The notes: generated by a model not told the origin, from the letters alone. A stretch of 64,000 nt of DNA from Kushneria avicenniae (GCF_900112585.1 NZ_FOLY01000006.1:1-64000), one strand, 5' to 3'. Positions 7,902-17,156 are shown, counted from the first letter of the stretch. Numbers and translations are program-made.

Positions 7902-9815
7902 ATGACCACCGCCACAACCGGCCACGCTGCAGGATCGCCACACAATGCGTCGATGACGACGCTGACCATCGCCGCCGTCGGCGTGGTGTATGGCGATATC
8001 GGCACCAGTCCGCTGTATACCCTCAAGGAGGTCTTCACCGGAGGCTACGGCCTGCGCCCTGACGACAGCGGCGTGCTGGGCATCCTGTCGCTGATCTTCT
8101 GGTCGCTGGTGTGGGTGGTCACGCTCAAGTACGTGCTGGTGGTGCTGCGCGCCGACAATCAGGGCGAAGGCGGCATCATGGCCCTGACGGCGCTGGCGCG
8201 GCGCGGTGTGACGCATCGCCATCTGCAGTTGACGCTGGTGATGCTGGGGCTGGCGGGGGCGGCGCTTTTATACGGCGACAGCATGATCACGCCAGCCATC
8301 TCGGTGCTGTCCGCCGTCGAGGGGATCGAGGTCGCCTATCCGCCCATCGCCCACTGGGTGGTGCCGGTGGCACTGGGCATTCTGATTGCGCTGTTTGTGA
8401 TCCAGCAGCGCGGCACGGCGACAGTCGGCAAACTGTTCGGCCCGATCACGCTGCTGTGGTTCGCCTCGCTGGCCGCGCTTGGCGTTTACGGCATCAGTCA
8501 GGCGCCGCAGGTACTGGCCGCGGTCAATCCGCTGCATGCCCTCGAGCTGTTTCGCACTAATCCGGGGATCGGCATCATCATCTTCTCCTCGGTGGTGCTG
8601 GCGATTACCGGTGCCGAGGCACTCTACGCCGACATGGGCCACTTCGGCCGCCGCCCCATCGCCCGCGCCTGGCTCTGGATCGTGCTGCCGGCGCTGGTGC
8701 TGAACTACTTCGGCCAGGGGGCGCTGCTGCTCCAGAGGCCGGAGGCGATCAGCAATCCGTTTTACCTGCTGGCCCCGGACTGGGCGCTGTGGCCGATGGT
8801 GATTCTGGCCACCGTGGCGACCATCATCGCGTCTCAGGCGGTGATCACCGGTGCCTACTCGATGACCTATCAGGCTATCCAGTTCGGCTTCATTCCGCGC
8901 ATGCGTGTCTTTCATACCTCAAGCGCCGAGCGCGGTCAGATCTACATTCCCACGGTCAACTGGCTCCTGATGGCCGGGGTGGTGGCGCTGGTACTGGGCT
9001 TTGAAAGCTCGACCAGTCTGGCGGCGGCGTATGGCATTGCGGTCACCGGCACCATGCTGATCACCTCGCTTTTGCTGTCGGTGGTCATGATCAAGCTGTG
9101 GCGCTGGCCGCTGTGGGCCGCCCTGCCACTGCTGACCGGTTTTGTGCTGGTCGATGCGCTCTATTTCAGCGCCAATATCGCCAAGCTCTTTCACGGCGGC
9201 GCCTTCCCGGTGCTGGCCGGCATCGTGCTCTTTACCCTGATGAGCACCTGGTGGCGCGGCCGGGCGCTGCTGGAAAAACGCGTGGGCACTGACCTGCCGC
9301 TGGAAGGGCTGATCAACAGCCTGCGCCGTCAACCGCCGCACCGGGTCAGCGGTACGGCGGTGTTTCTCTCCGGCCGGCGCGAAGTACTGCCGCGGGCGCT
9401 GCTGCATAATCTGATGCACAATCAGGTGCTGCACGAGCGCATCATTATCGTCACGGTCGAAAACGATGACCGCCCCTGGCTTGCCGGTGAAGCGCGTGTG
9501 CAGATGGAAACGTTCGAGGACGGCTTTTATCGTGCCATCATCCACTTTGGCTACATGGAAACCAACGATGTGCCGCAGGCGCTGTGCGCCTTCAGCCGGT
9601 CCCGGGAAAGCACGGCCACGCCCTTCCCCTTCGAGCCGATGAAAACCACCTGGTTTCTGAGCCGGGAGACGCTGGTCAGCTCGCCGCACGTGGGCATGGC
9701 GCGCTGGCGCGAGCGGCTGTTCTCCTTCATGCTCAAAAGCGCTCACAGCAACATGCAGTTTTTCCATCTGCCGCCCAACCGTGTCGTGGAGCTGGGCAGT
9801 CAGGTGGAGGTGTAG
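7902..9815 (+). CDS. kup: Kup-family potassium uptake protein
   Basis: A 637-residue inner membrane protein, close to the usual length (about 622-640). It has the family start [22 protein letters not shown] and the motifs [29 protein letters not shown] and [14 protein letters not shown]. About 12 membrane helices are followed by a C-terminal cytoplasmic domain of about 200 residues. Kup takes up K+ with H+ and matters most under acid or hyperosmotic conditions, in keeping with a halophile. It diverges from the kdpDE-like pair with only 217 bases between the start codons. Confidence 0.95.
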   Translation: MTTATTGHAAGSPHNASMTTLTIAAVGVVYGDIGTSPLYTLKEVFTGGYGLRPDDSGVLGILSLIFWSLVWVVTLKYVLVVLRADNQGEGGIMALTALARRGVTHRHLQLTLVMLGLAGAALLYGDSMITPAISVLSAVEGIEVAYPPIAHWVVPVALGILIALFVIQQRGTATVGKLFGPITLLWFASLAALGVYGISQAPQVLAAVNPLHALELFRTNPGIGIIIFSSVVLAITGAEALYADMGHFGRRPIARAWLWIVLPALVLNYFGQGALLLQRPEAISNPFYLLAPDWALWPMVILATVATIIASQAVITGAYSMTYQAIQFGFIPRMRVFHTSSAERGQIYIPTVNWLLMAGVVALVLGFESSTSLAAAYGIAVTGTMLITSLLLSVVMIKLWRWPLWAALPLLTGFVLVDALYFSANIAKLFHGGAFPVLAGIVLFTLMSTWWRGRALLEKRVGTDLPLEGLINSLRRQPPHRVSGTAVFLSGRREVLPRALLHNLMHNQVLHERIIIVTVENDDRPWLAGEARVQMETFEDGFYRAIIHFGYMETNDVPQALCAFSRSRESTATPFPFEPMKTTWFLSRETLVSSPHVGMARWRERLFSFMLKSAHSNMQFFHLPPNRVVELGSQVEV

Positions 9816-9823
9816 GACAATAC

Positions 9824-9858
9824 GATCACCGGCCGGGGCATTGCCCGGTCGGATGATC
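9824..9858 (+). terminator. possible hairpin terminator after kup
   Basis: GATCA and TGATC bracket a strong inner stem CCGGG/CCCGG, followed by CTTTA. The position 9 bases after the stop codon of kup suits a terminator, but there is no long T-run. Confidence 0.4.
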
Positions 9859-9885
9859 CTTTACCGGAGCCGTGCGCGTCACCGT

Positions 9886-10809
9886 ATGCCGATTCCCGAT
9901 TTTCACGCCCTGATGTATCCCCTTTTGCAGCTTGCCGCCGGGGTGGAGGCGCTGCGCCTGCGCGACAGCTACGCGCCGCTGGCCGATGCCTTCGAGCTGA
10001 CCCCGCAGGAGCGCCATCAGCTCAGCCCCAGTGGTCAGCAGTATCTTTTTAATAACCGCGTGACCTGGGCGGCCAGCTATCTGCGCAAGGCGGGCCTGCT
10101 CGAATCCTGCGGTCGCGGACTGGTCGCGATCACGCCGCAGGGCGTCATCACCCTGCGGGAAGTACGCCATATCGACATGGCCTATCTGATGGGCTTTGAA
10201 TCGTTTCGCGAGTTTCGCCGCCGTACCGGCAGCCACGCGCCCCGCCCAGGGGGCCCGGAAGATGCCGCAAGCGTCGAGGACGTGCCGGACTGCCTGACCC
10301 CGCTGGAGAGCATGGAAGTGTCATGGCGCGCCATTCGCGCCGATCTGGAGTTCGACCTGATCGAGCGGATGCAGCAGATCCACCCGGCGCGCTTTGAGCA
10401 GCTGGTGATCGACGTGTTGATGACCATGGGCTATGGCTGCGGCGAATCGGCCGGTCAGAACGTCGGCCAGAGTGGCGATGGCGGTATCGATGGCATCATC
10501 AACGAGGACCCGCTGGGCCTTGAGACCATTTATCTGCAGGCCAAGCGCTGGGTGAATCCGGTCGGTCGACCGGACATTCAGAAGTTTTCCGGGGCGCTTT
10601 CCGGCAAGCGGGCGCGCAAGGGCGTATTCATCACGACCTCGCATTTCACCCGCGAAGCGCAGGAGTACGTGACCGGCCTTGAAACCCGCATCATCCTGAT
10701 CGACGGGCCGCAGCTGGCGCGGCTGATGATCGATCACAACGTTGGCGTCTCCACCGTCGACCGCTTCGAGATCAAGCGACTGGACAGCGACTATTTTCTG
10801 GAGGAGTGA
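9886..10809 (+). CDS. Mrr-like type IV restriction endonuclease
   Basis: A 307-residue protein with the two-part Mrr layout. An N-terminal winged-helix domain (about 1-110: YPLLQLAA, NRVTWAASYLRKAGLLE) is followed by a C-terminal Mrr catalytic domain. The nuclease core is visible as the segment ending GDGGIDGIINED and then YLQAKRW, giving D and Q-x-K of a PD-(D/E)XK site. Mrr enzymes cut methylated foreign DNA and need no partner. The ATG at 9886 is preferred because residues from there match the family; the frame upstream overlaps kup. It stands alone, beside an IS remnant, as solitary restriction genes often do. Confidence 0.85.
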   Translation: MPIPDFHALMYPLLQLAAGVEALRLRDSYAPLADAFELTPQERHQLSPSGQQYLFNNRVTWAASYLRKAGLLESCGRGLVAITPQGVITLREVRHIDMAYLMGFESFREFRRRTGSHAPRPGGPEDAASVEDVPDCLTPLESMEVSWRAIRADLEFDLIERMQQIHPARFEQLVIDVLMTMGYGCGESAGQNVGQSGDGGIDGIINEDPLGLETIYLQAKRWVNPVGRPDIQKFSGALSGKRARKGVFITTSHFTREAQEYVTGLETRIILIDGPQLARLMIDHNVGVSTVDRFEIKRLDSDYFLEE

Positions 10810-10860
10810 CGGGCTGCCGGTGGAGTAACCTATCGCTGGCAGAATGACGCGCTGGAAGAG

Positions 10861-10945
10861 TGGCGTTTCACCCTTGTGGTCATACGCAAGAGCCAGAGCG
10901 TGCGTGAAACGCCATCGCCGCCGACCTTTCGGTTCGGCGGCGATG
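10861..10945 (+). repeat. two overlapping inverted repeats after the mrr-like gene
   Basis: TGGCGTTTCAC at 10861-10871 pairs with GTGAAACGCCA at 10904-10914. CATCGCCGCCGA at 10913-10924 pairs with TCGGCGGCGATG at 10934-10945 around a 9-nt loop. The second is a strong 12-bp hairpin and could stop transcription from the mrr-like gene, though no T-run follows. The two overlap by two bases. Confidence 0.5.
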
Positions 10946-11033
10946 ACATCTGCTGCGAACCAAACGTCCTTTATGTTCTGTCTGAAAAGTCATGGCTGCT
11001 ACGCTGCCCCTGTTCACCGAACAGGAGACTGGC

Positions 11034-11265
11034 ATGGCAGGCCGCTACGAGCTTTCCGATTAGCGTTGGCACATGATCGAAGACATCGTTTCTCCCCCGC
11101 AGACCATGGGGCGCCTGCGCCGGGATGACCGGCAGATGCTCAATTGTATTTTCTGGGTTCTCTGCTCAGGGATTGCCGGGTCGTTCGGACCGTCCCCGCA
11201 AACGTAGCCGCTATATCGTGCCGGACAAGAGCTACGATAGCGATGCGCTGAGACACTACTGCCAT
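11034..11265 (+). pseudogene. IS5-family transposase remnant
   Basis: From 11034 the frame reads MAGRYELSD, a TAG stop, then HMIEDIV, and GRLRRDDRQMLNCIFWVLCSG, which is the conserved N-terminus of IS5 transposases. The frame is then lost. A little later, DKSYDSDALRHYC resembles an internal IS5 segment, so the middle of the gene has been deleted. It is joined to an IS481 remnant and cannot encode a working transposase. Confidence 0.7.
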
Positions 11266-11914
11266 CGTCTCTATCAGCGCCATGACATTAGCCGGTTGCC
11301 ACGTGAAACCGGACCAAAAGCAAAGGGACAAACCTTCAGGGCAACTCCGATCGGCTATCTGCATCTCGATATCTGTGACGTTCACACCGGCGAAGGGCGG
11401 GCATATCTATTCGTGGCGGTCGATCGCACCTCGAAATTTGTCCATGCCCGGCTTTATCAGAAGGCCAATCGCGATCAGTCTACCGCGTTTCTGGAAGACG
11501 TCGTGCAACAGGTGCCTTACCAAGTGCATATGGTGCTGACCGATAACGGTGCGCAGCTCGCCAAACGCCGCGGCACAGAGACCTGCAAGCCGCACCGCTT
11601 TGATGTGATCTGCCGTGAACACGGCATCGAGCACCGCCTGACCCGCCCCTTCCACCCATGGAACAATAACCAATGGTCAGGTCAAACGGATGAACCGAAC
11701 CCTGAAGGACGCCACGACCCGCAGCTTTCATTACGCCACGCTGGAAGAGCTGGCTACGCATCTGAAGGATTATCTTTGGGCCTATAACGGTGCCCGGCCG
11801 TTACGCTCACTGAAGGGCAGGACATCCATCGGATTTATTCTGGAAATATAGCAGGGTGAATTAGGCAGGTTCCATCAGAACCCAGACCACTACTTCCCGG
11901 GACCAAACACCTAG
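11260..11914 (+). pseudogene. IS481-family transposase remnant with right terminus
   Basis: From LYQRHDISRLP on, the sequence follows the IS481 transposase catalytic core. PIGYLHLDICDVHT, LFVAVDRTSKFVHARL, VLTDNGAQL and GIEHRLTRPFHPWNN are present, supplying the DDE-type residues. A frameshift near 11680 moves the rest (RMNRTLKDATTRSFHYATLEEL) to another frame. A TAG near 11851 then interrupts it before NPDHYFPGPNT at the end. The terminal CCGGGACCAAACAC abuts CTAG at 11911-11914. The 5' part of the element is missing. Confidence 0.8.
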
Positions 11915-12672
11915 AAAAACAGGCGCACGCCCAGAAACAGCACCGTGGGCGCCAGCAGGATGCCCAGCCCGGTATAGAAGGTGGCGGTCATCGCTCCATA
12001 GGGCACCAGTCGCGCATCGGTCGCGGCAAGACCTGCCGCCACGCCGCTGGTGGTGCCGATCAGCCCACCAAAGATCATCGCCGAACGCGGGTTATCCAGC
12101 CCGATCATGCGCGCCACCATGGGTGTGGCAATCATGGTCAGAATCGATTTCACCAGTCCCGCGGCAATGGAAAGCGCCACGACCTCGGAGCTGGCGCCCA
12201 GCGTGGCCCCGGTCACCGGCCCCACGATGTAGGTCACCGCACCGGCGGCGATGGTGGTGATGTCCACGGCGCTGGTATAGCCAAAGCCCACGGCGACCAC
12301 GGCGCCGGCCAGAAAGGAGACCAGTACACCGGCAAAGAGCGCCACCAGCCCGCGCATTCCGGCCTTTTTGATTTCGGTGAAGCGGACCCCATAGGCGGTG
12401 GCGATGATCGCCAGATCACGCAGCATCCCGCCGCCCATCAGCCCCAGCCCCGTAAACAGCGACACATCCGCCAGCCCGTGGTCGCCACCGGTGTAAATGC
12501 CGCCGAAATAGGCCAGCGCCAGCCCGATCAGAATGGCGATCGCCGAGCCGTGCAGTCGATTGGCGGTCAGGTGTTTACTCATCCAGTGCGAAACGAACAT
12601 GGTCAGGCCGATGACGGCAAAGGCCGCAATCAGATGATACTTGTCCAGCAGTGACATGATGGAATCGTTCAT
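11911..12672 (-). CDS. madM: malonate transporter subunit MadM
   Basis: A 253-residue membrane protein with about eight hydrophobic segments and the MadM-type sequence (MSKHLTANRLHGSAIAI, GLGLMGGGMLRDLAIIATAYG, GGLIGTTSGVAAGLAATDARLVPYG). With MadL it forms the Na+-dependent malonate importer first described in Malonomonas. The length is normal for the family, so the IS481 end sitting in its TAG stop (CTAG) has left the protein whole. Start at 12672 has GGAGAG upstream. It is the last gene of the malonate operon, 67 bases after madL. Confidence 0.9.
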   Translation of the reverse strand: MNDSIMSLLDKYHLIAAFAVIGLTMFVSHWMSKHLTANRLHGSAIAILIGLALAYFGGIYTGGDHGLADVSLFTGLGLMGGGMLRDLAIIATAYGVRFTEIKKAGMRGLVALFAGVLVSFLAGAVVAVGFGYTSAVDITTIAAGAVTYIVGPVTGATLGASSEVVALSIAAGLVKSILTMIATPMVARMIGLDNPRSAMIFGGLIGTTSGVAAGLAATDARLVPYGAMTATFYTGLGILLAPTVLFLGVRLFF

Positions 12673-12739
12673 GAAGCTCTCCGTGAGCCGTCGCGCAATG
12701 CCCGGTGACGGCCCTCAGCGGTAGGATGGCAGAACAGGA

Positions 12740-13153
12740 TCAGTGTTGTGCACGGCCCTGGACCGGTGGTGCCGGGCGGGTATCCAGCGGCGCGGCGTCC
12801 TCGACGCGCTTGCCGGTCAGAAGCGGCACCATGGCAAGCCCCAGGGCCACGGCCAGCGCGCCGGCCAGAATGGCGACCATGCCACCACTGAACGCCGCCG
12901 CCACGTTCTGACTGGCGGCCATGGCCACCACGATCGGGATATACATCGCGTTCCAGAAGTTGATGCCGCTTTCGGTACTTTCCGGCAGGTGATCATGCGT
13001 CTTGAGATAGCCGGTCACGAAAATCAAAAGCAGCATGGCGATCCCCACGCCGCCAAGATTGGCATCAATGCCGAGCAGCTGCCCCAGCACATCGCCAATG
13101 ATCAGGCCGACCAGCATGCAGCCGGCCAGCAGTGCCACGCCATAAATCACCAT
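12740..13153 (-). CDS. madL: malonate transporter subunit MadL
   Basis: A 137-residue membrane protein with about four hydrophobic segments, starting MVIYGVALLAGCMLVGLIIGD. It contains the MadL pattern HDHLPESTESGINFWNAMYIPIVVAMAASQNV. The final 25 residues are polar. Partner of MadM in malonate import at the inner membrane. The start at 13153 has AAGGAG upstream. It lies between the malonyl-CoA synthetase gene and madM on the same strand, so uptake and activation of malonate are likely made together. Confidence 0.9.
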   Translation of the reverse strand: MVIYGVALLAGCMLVGLIIGDVLGQLLGIDANLGGVGIAMLLLIFVTGYLKTHDHLPESTESGINFWNAMYIPIVVAMAASQNVAAAFSGGMVAILAGALAVALGLAMVPLLTGKRVEDAAPLDTRPAPPVQGRAQH

Positions 13154-13249
13154 GATTCATCTCCTTGTGGTTGTCGGTTCGGACCGCCCATCGTGGAAGT
13201 ACCGCGATGGCTGCGGCCGACAATGACGTCATGGATCGTCGTTGTTCTT

Positions 13250-13278
13250 GTTGCCTGTCAGTTGCCTGTCAGTTGCCT
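13250..13278. repeat. 11-bp tandem repeat in the madL-matB gap
   Basis: The unit GTTGCCTGTCA occurs two full times plus seven bases. It lies in the 164-base gap between the malonyl-CoA synthetase gene and madL. No hairpin is formed. It may be a slippage product without function. Confidence 0.7.
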
Positions 13279-13317
13279 TCTGGTGGCCTACCATGCGCTT
13301 GGTGCCACCGGGCGGGC

Positions 13318-14853
13318 TCAGTGATGAGCGGGTGCCTCCTTGTAGGTGTCGGCGTAGCGCTCGCGCAGCACGTTCTTTTGCACCTTGCCCATCACGTTGC
13401 GCGGCAGCGCGTCGATGAAAAACACCCGCCCGGGCTGCTTGTAGCGGGCCAGCTTGTCCTTGAGGGCGGCCAGCACCTGCACCTCCTCGAGGCGAGCGTT
13501 GTCACGCAGAACCACCGCCGCCGTGACGCCTTCGCCCAGATCCGGATGCGATACACCGATGACCGCCGACTCGAGCACCTCCGGCAACTCGTCGATCCAC
13601 TGTTCGATCTCCTTCGGGTAGACGTTGTAGCCCCCGGAGATCACCAGATCCTTGTCACGCCCGACAATGCTGAGATAGCCCTTGTCATCGATCAGCCCCA
13701 GATCACCCGTGATAAAGAAACCGTCATCGCGGAACTCTTCGCGGGTCTTTTCCGGCATGCGCCAGTAGCCCTTGAACACGTTGGGCCCACGCACCTCGAC
13801 CAGCCCCGTTTCACCGTCCGCCAGCAGCTGGCCGCTGTCACGGTCGGTAATGCGCACCTCACTGCCGGGCAGCGCCATGCCGACCGTACCGGGCCGACGC
13901 TCACCGTCATAGGGGTTGGAAGTGTTCATGTTGGTTTCGGTCATGCCGTAACGTTCCAGAATGGCGTGACCGGTGCGCTCGGAGAACTCGCGATGGGTTT
14001 CGGCCAGCAGCGGCGCCGAGCCGGAGATGAAAAGCCGCATGCTGGCCGTGCGTTCGCGATCCAGCCGGGGGCTGGCCAGAAGGCGGGTATAAAAGGTCGG
14101 CACACCCATCAGCACCGTGGCGCGCGGCATCAGATCCAGCAGCTGCTCGATATCCAGTTTTGGCAGCAGCGTCATCGACCCACCCACCGTGAGCGTGACG
14201 TTGCAGGCCACGAAAAGGCCGTGGGTATGGAAGATCGGCAGCGCATGCAGCAGGTGATCACGCTCGCTGAACTGCCAGGTCTCGACCAGTGCCTGGCTGT
14301 TGGCGGCCAGGTTGCCATGGGTCAGCATGGCGCCCTTGGAGCGCCCGGTGGTGCCGGAGGTGTACAGAATCGAGGCCAGGTCGTCGCGGTCCACTTCGGC
14401 AATCCCGGTCTCCTCGGCGGCGTCTGCGGCCTTTTGCATCAGGCTGCCGTCACCGTGCACGCCCAGACTCTCGACGTGCGCCACACCGCAGCGGCTGGCC
14501 AGCCCCCGGGCTTTTGCGAGATCATCGGGCCGGCAAATATAAAGCCGCGGCTCGGCATCCGTCAGAAAGTATTCGATCTCGGCCTCGGTATAGGCGGTGT
14601 TGAGCGGCAGCCATGCCGCGCCCACCTGCAGCGCCGCCAGATAGAGCATCAGCGCCTGCGCACTCTTGTCGACCTGGACCACCACGCGATCACCCGGCGT
14701 GACGCCCAGCGACAGCAATACGCCGGCAAAACGTCGTGACTGCATCAGCACGTCGGCGTAGCGATATTGCTCGCCCTCGGGCGTGTCGATCAGCACCTTG
14801 TCAGGATGGCGTTCGAAATGGGGATAAAACTGCAGATAAAGGTTGTGGTTCAT
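13318..14853 (-). CDS. matB: malonyl-CoA synthetase
   Basis: A 511-residue acyl-adenylate-forming enzyme. It shows the ATP motif ILYTSGTTGRSKGAM, the hinge region GDLGLIDDKGYLSIVGRDKDLVISGGYNVYPKEIE, and the C-terminal catalytic lysine in LPRNVMGKVQK. It would convert malonate, ATP and CoA to malonyl-CoA in the cytoplasm. Start at 14853 is set by CAGGAG seven bases upstream. It sits between malonyl-CoA decarboxylase and the malonate transporter genes, and that context is what separates MatB from other acyl-CoA synthetases here. Confidence 0.9.
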   Translation of the reverse strand: MNHNLYLQFYPHFERHPDKVLIDTPEGEQYRYADVLMQSRRFAGVLLSLGVTPGDRVVVQVDKSAQALMLYLAALQVGAAWLPLNTAYTEAEIEYFLTDAEPRLYICRPDDLAKARGLASRCGVAHVESLGVHGDGSLMQKAADAAEETGIAEVDRDDLASILYTSGTTGRSKGAMLTHGNLAANSQALVETWQFSERDHLLHALPIFHTHGLFVACNVTLTVGGSMTLLPKLDIEQLLDLMPRATVLMGVPTFYTRLLASPRLDRERTASMRLFISGSAPLLAETHREFSERTGHAILERYGMTETNMNTSNPYDGERRPGTVGMALPGSEVRITDRDSGQLLADGETGLVEVRGPNVFKGYWRMPEKTREEFRDDGFFITGDLGLIDDKGYLSIVGRDKDLVISGGYNVYPKEIEQWIDELPEVLESAVIGVSHPDLGEGVTAAVVLRDNARLEEVQVLAALKDKLARYKQPGRVFFIDALPRNVMGKVQKNVLRERYADTYKEAPAHH

Positions 14854-14918
14854 GAAAACTCCTGCCCGTGAATCCTTGTGCTTTTGCAGCCCCGGGGGGC
14901 CGATCACCCCTGCCCGCG

Positions 14919-16280
14919 TCAGGCGTTGTCCCGCGATGCCAGGCGCTTGCGACCGTTTCTGGCCTGACGGCGAATATCGCTGGCACAGACCACCGTGCCC
15001 TCACGGCTGAAGGCTTCATGGTTCTGCTCGATACGATCCAGCTCGTAGAGGTAGTTGACCATCAGGCCGTGCGCCTGCTGACACCCCTTCTCGGAGGTAT
15101 CCCCCGGCCAGTTGATCCGATGCAGGCTGGCGCCGTTGCCCAGGTGAAAACGGGCCACCGGGTCCAGCGGCTGCCCTCGCGCGTTGCGCGCTTCAAGCAG
15201 ATAGTGCGCGGCCAGCCCGCGCAGCTCCGGTGCCAGCTTCTGACGCTCGGCCTGATCCAGCGACCAGCTGCCGCGGTCCAGCGCGGTACAGACCTCATCA
15301 TCCTCGGAAAGCTCGCCCTCCTCACGCTGCGTCTCGAGCCAGCGGGCAAACCCCGGGACCGGCGAGAGCGTGACGAAGTTGACCAGCCCCGGCAGATCCT
15401 TCTTGAGCTCCTGGACCACCTGCTTGATCAGGAAGTTGCCGAACGAGATGCCCTTGAGACCGCTCTGACAGTTACTGATGCTGTAAAACGCGGCCGTGTC
15501 GGCCTCGCCCGGCGCGACCTCCTCACCGCCGGCCAGAATGGTCTGGATGTTGTCGGGAATGCCCTTGCACAGTGCCACTTCCACAAAGATCAGCGGTTCA
15601 TCACCGGTCGCCGGGTGAAAGAAGGCGTAGCAACGTCGATCACCGGGGTCGAGTCGCCGGCGCAGGTCCGACCAGTCCTGAATGGCATGAACCGCCTCAT
15701 AGCGAATGATCTTCTCCAGCACCGCCGCCGGCGTGTTCCAGTTGATGTTTTCAAGCATCAAAAAGCCGCGATTGAACCAGGAGGCAAACAGGTGGGCGAA
15801 GTCGTCATCCAGCGGCGCCAGCTCTGGACGGGTCTTTAAAAAGCGCAGCAGATCAGCGCGCATGGTGACCAGCTCATAGGTACCACCCGGGCACAGGTTG
15901 AGCCGGCGCAGCAGATGCTGGCGGCGCGGCTCGCAGGCGGCAAAGAGCTTCTGGAGCGTGGCGTTGTCTTCCTGCTCGCTCCAGTCCCGGTAGGCCTTGT
16001 GAATGCTGTCACTGTCGGCGGCATAGTGTTCGGCAAGCATCTCGAAAAAGGCCAGCCTGTCGGCATCATCAAGGCTTTGATAGCGCAACAGCGCCTGCTG
16101 GGCGATCAGGATCTGGGACGCTTCCCCACCGCGCTGCATGAGCGTTTCGCAGCTCGAGGCCAGCTGCGCCAGGCTCGCCTTTTTGTCATTGCTGTCACCG
16201 CCGGTGCTGCGAAATCGTTCGCGGGTGCGGCGTTCGATGCTCGACAGCAGCTCCTGCAGGAAATTCATGTTGACGTTCAT
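14919..16280 (-). CDS. matA: malonyl-CoA decarboxylase
   Basis: A 453-residue protein of the MCD family, which has an N-terminal helical domain and a C-terminal GNAT-like catalytic domain. Visible landmarks are AFFHPATGDEPLIFVEVALCKG, FYSISNCQSGLKGISFGNFLIKQV, TLSPVPGFARWL and RFHLGNGASLHRINWPGD. These carry the Ser and His of the active site known from the family. It converts malonyl-CoA to acetyl-CoA and CO2, feeding malonate carbon to central metabolism. The start at 16280 has GAGG upstream; 16268 is an alternative. It is the first gene of the operon and diverges from the GntR regulator. Confidence 0.92.
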   Translation of the reverse strand: MNVNMNFLQELLSSIERRTRERFRSTGGDSNDKKASLAQLASSCETLMQRGGEASQILIAQQALLRYQSLDDADRLAFFEMLAEHYAADSDSIHKAYRDWSEQEDNATLQKLFAACEPRRQHLLRRLNLCPGGTYELVTMRADLLRFLKTRPELAPLDDDFAHLFASWFNRGFLMLENINWNTPAAVLEKIIRYEAVHAIQDWSDLRRRLDPGDRRCYAFFHPATGDEPLIFVEVALCKGIPDNIQTILAGGEEVAPGEADTAAFYSISNCQSGLKGISFGNFLIKQVVQELKKDLPGLVNFVTLSPVPGFARWLETQREEGELSEDDEVCTALDRGSWSLDQAERQKLAPELRGLAAHYLLEARNARGQPLDPVARFHLGNGASLHRINWPGDTSEKGCQQAHGLMVNYLYELDRIEQNHEAFSREGTVVCASDIRRQARNGRKRLASRDNA

Positions 16281-16380
16281 GGCAGCCCTCACCGGTCACT
16301 TGAACGGGCATCCCGACACCCGAAGACGAATTTTGCTTGTCATCAACAGGAAAGATACATTTCATATACATGTCATCGCC

Positions 16381-16396
16381 CTGTTATATATAACAG
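16381..16396. promoter_or_regulatory. palindromic operator in the matA/gntR divergent promoter
   Basis: CTGTTATATATAACAG is a perfect 16-bp palindrome midway between the two divergent start codons. Just beside it, TGGTATACAACA (16398-16409) resembles the ATTGTATACAAT sites reported for the malonate regulators MatR and MdcY. Control of both promoters by the adjacent GntR protein is inferred from position. Confidence 0.6.
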
Positions 16397-16435
16397 CTGG
16401 TATACAACATCCGCGCACCGACCGAGGGTGTCAAC

Positions 16436-17134
16436 ATGGGAGAAAGTCTATTGAATGAAAGTCCAGGAGGGCGTATTCCGCAGGCGCAGCGACTTCGTGA
16501 TCTGCTGGAAGACGCCATCGTGGAAGGCCATTATGCGCCGGGCGATCGCCTCGACCCCGAAGCGCTGGCGCGTCAGTACCAGTGCTCACGTACCCCCATC
16601 CGGGAGGCTCTGACCCAGCTGGCGGCTTCCGGCATGGTGAAGGTCGCCCCCAAACGCGGCACCTTCGTGGCGCGACTGGGCGTCACCGAACTGGTGGAAC
16701 GCTTTGAAGTGATGGCCGAGCTTGAGGGCATGTGCGGTCGTCTGGCCGCACGACGCATCACCGATAAGACCCTGACGGCGCTGCAGGGGGCGCAGGCCGA
16801 CTGTCGTCAGTGCATGCTTGAAGAGGATGTGAACGGCTATTACTACAAAAACGGCGAGTTTCATCGCCTGATCTATGAGGCCAGCCAGAATACCTTTCTG
16901 GCGCAGGAAGCCAGACGCCTGCACGCCATGCTAAAGCCCTATCGGCGCCTGCAGCTGCACGCCCGTCACCGGCTGGAAAGCTCCTGGTGTGAACATGAAC
17001 GCATCGTGACGGCGCTGACGACCGGCGATGCCGACACCGCCCAGCGCGAACTCAAGGATCACGTGCTGCTTCAGGGCGAGCGCTTCAATGATCTGGTCGC
17101 CTCGATGCAGCATCTGGGCCAGACCAGAGCCTGA
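16436..17134 (+). CDS. GntR-family (FCD) transcriptional regulator of malonate genes
   Basis: A 232-residue regulator with an N-terminal winged helix (LRDLLEDAIVEGHYAPGDRLDPEALARQ, CSRTPIREALTQLAASGMV, PKRGTFVARL) and a C-terminal FCD ligand domain (EFHRLIYEAS, HERIVTAL, metal-binding histidines). It matches the MatR/MdcY type that represses malonate genes until malonate or malonyl-CoA appears. It is divergent from the malonyl-CoA decarboxylase gene with a palindrome between. The start at 16436 has GAGGGTG upstream. The regulator family is certain; the ligand is inferred from context. Confidence 0.85.
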   Translation: MGESLLNESPGGRIPQAQRLRDLLEDAIVEGHYAPGDRLDPEALARQYQCSRTPIREALTQLAASGMVKVAPKRGTFVARLGVTELVERFEVMAELEGMCGRLAARRITDKTLTALQGAQADCRQCMLEEDVNGYYYKNGEFHRLIYEASQNTFLAQEARRLHAMLKPYRRLQLHARHRLESSWCEHERIVTALTTGDADTAQRELKDHVLLQGERFNDLVASMQHLGQTRA

Positions 17135-17156
17135 CACCGCTGACAGGGTACCGGCG

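Noticed and set aside
13165-14739. A 524-codon open frame on plus across the malonyl-CoA synthetase gene
   Set aside because: Antisense to matB, His/Gln/Arg-rich low-information translation typical of shadow frames.
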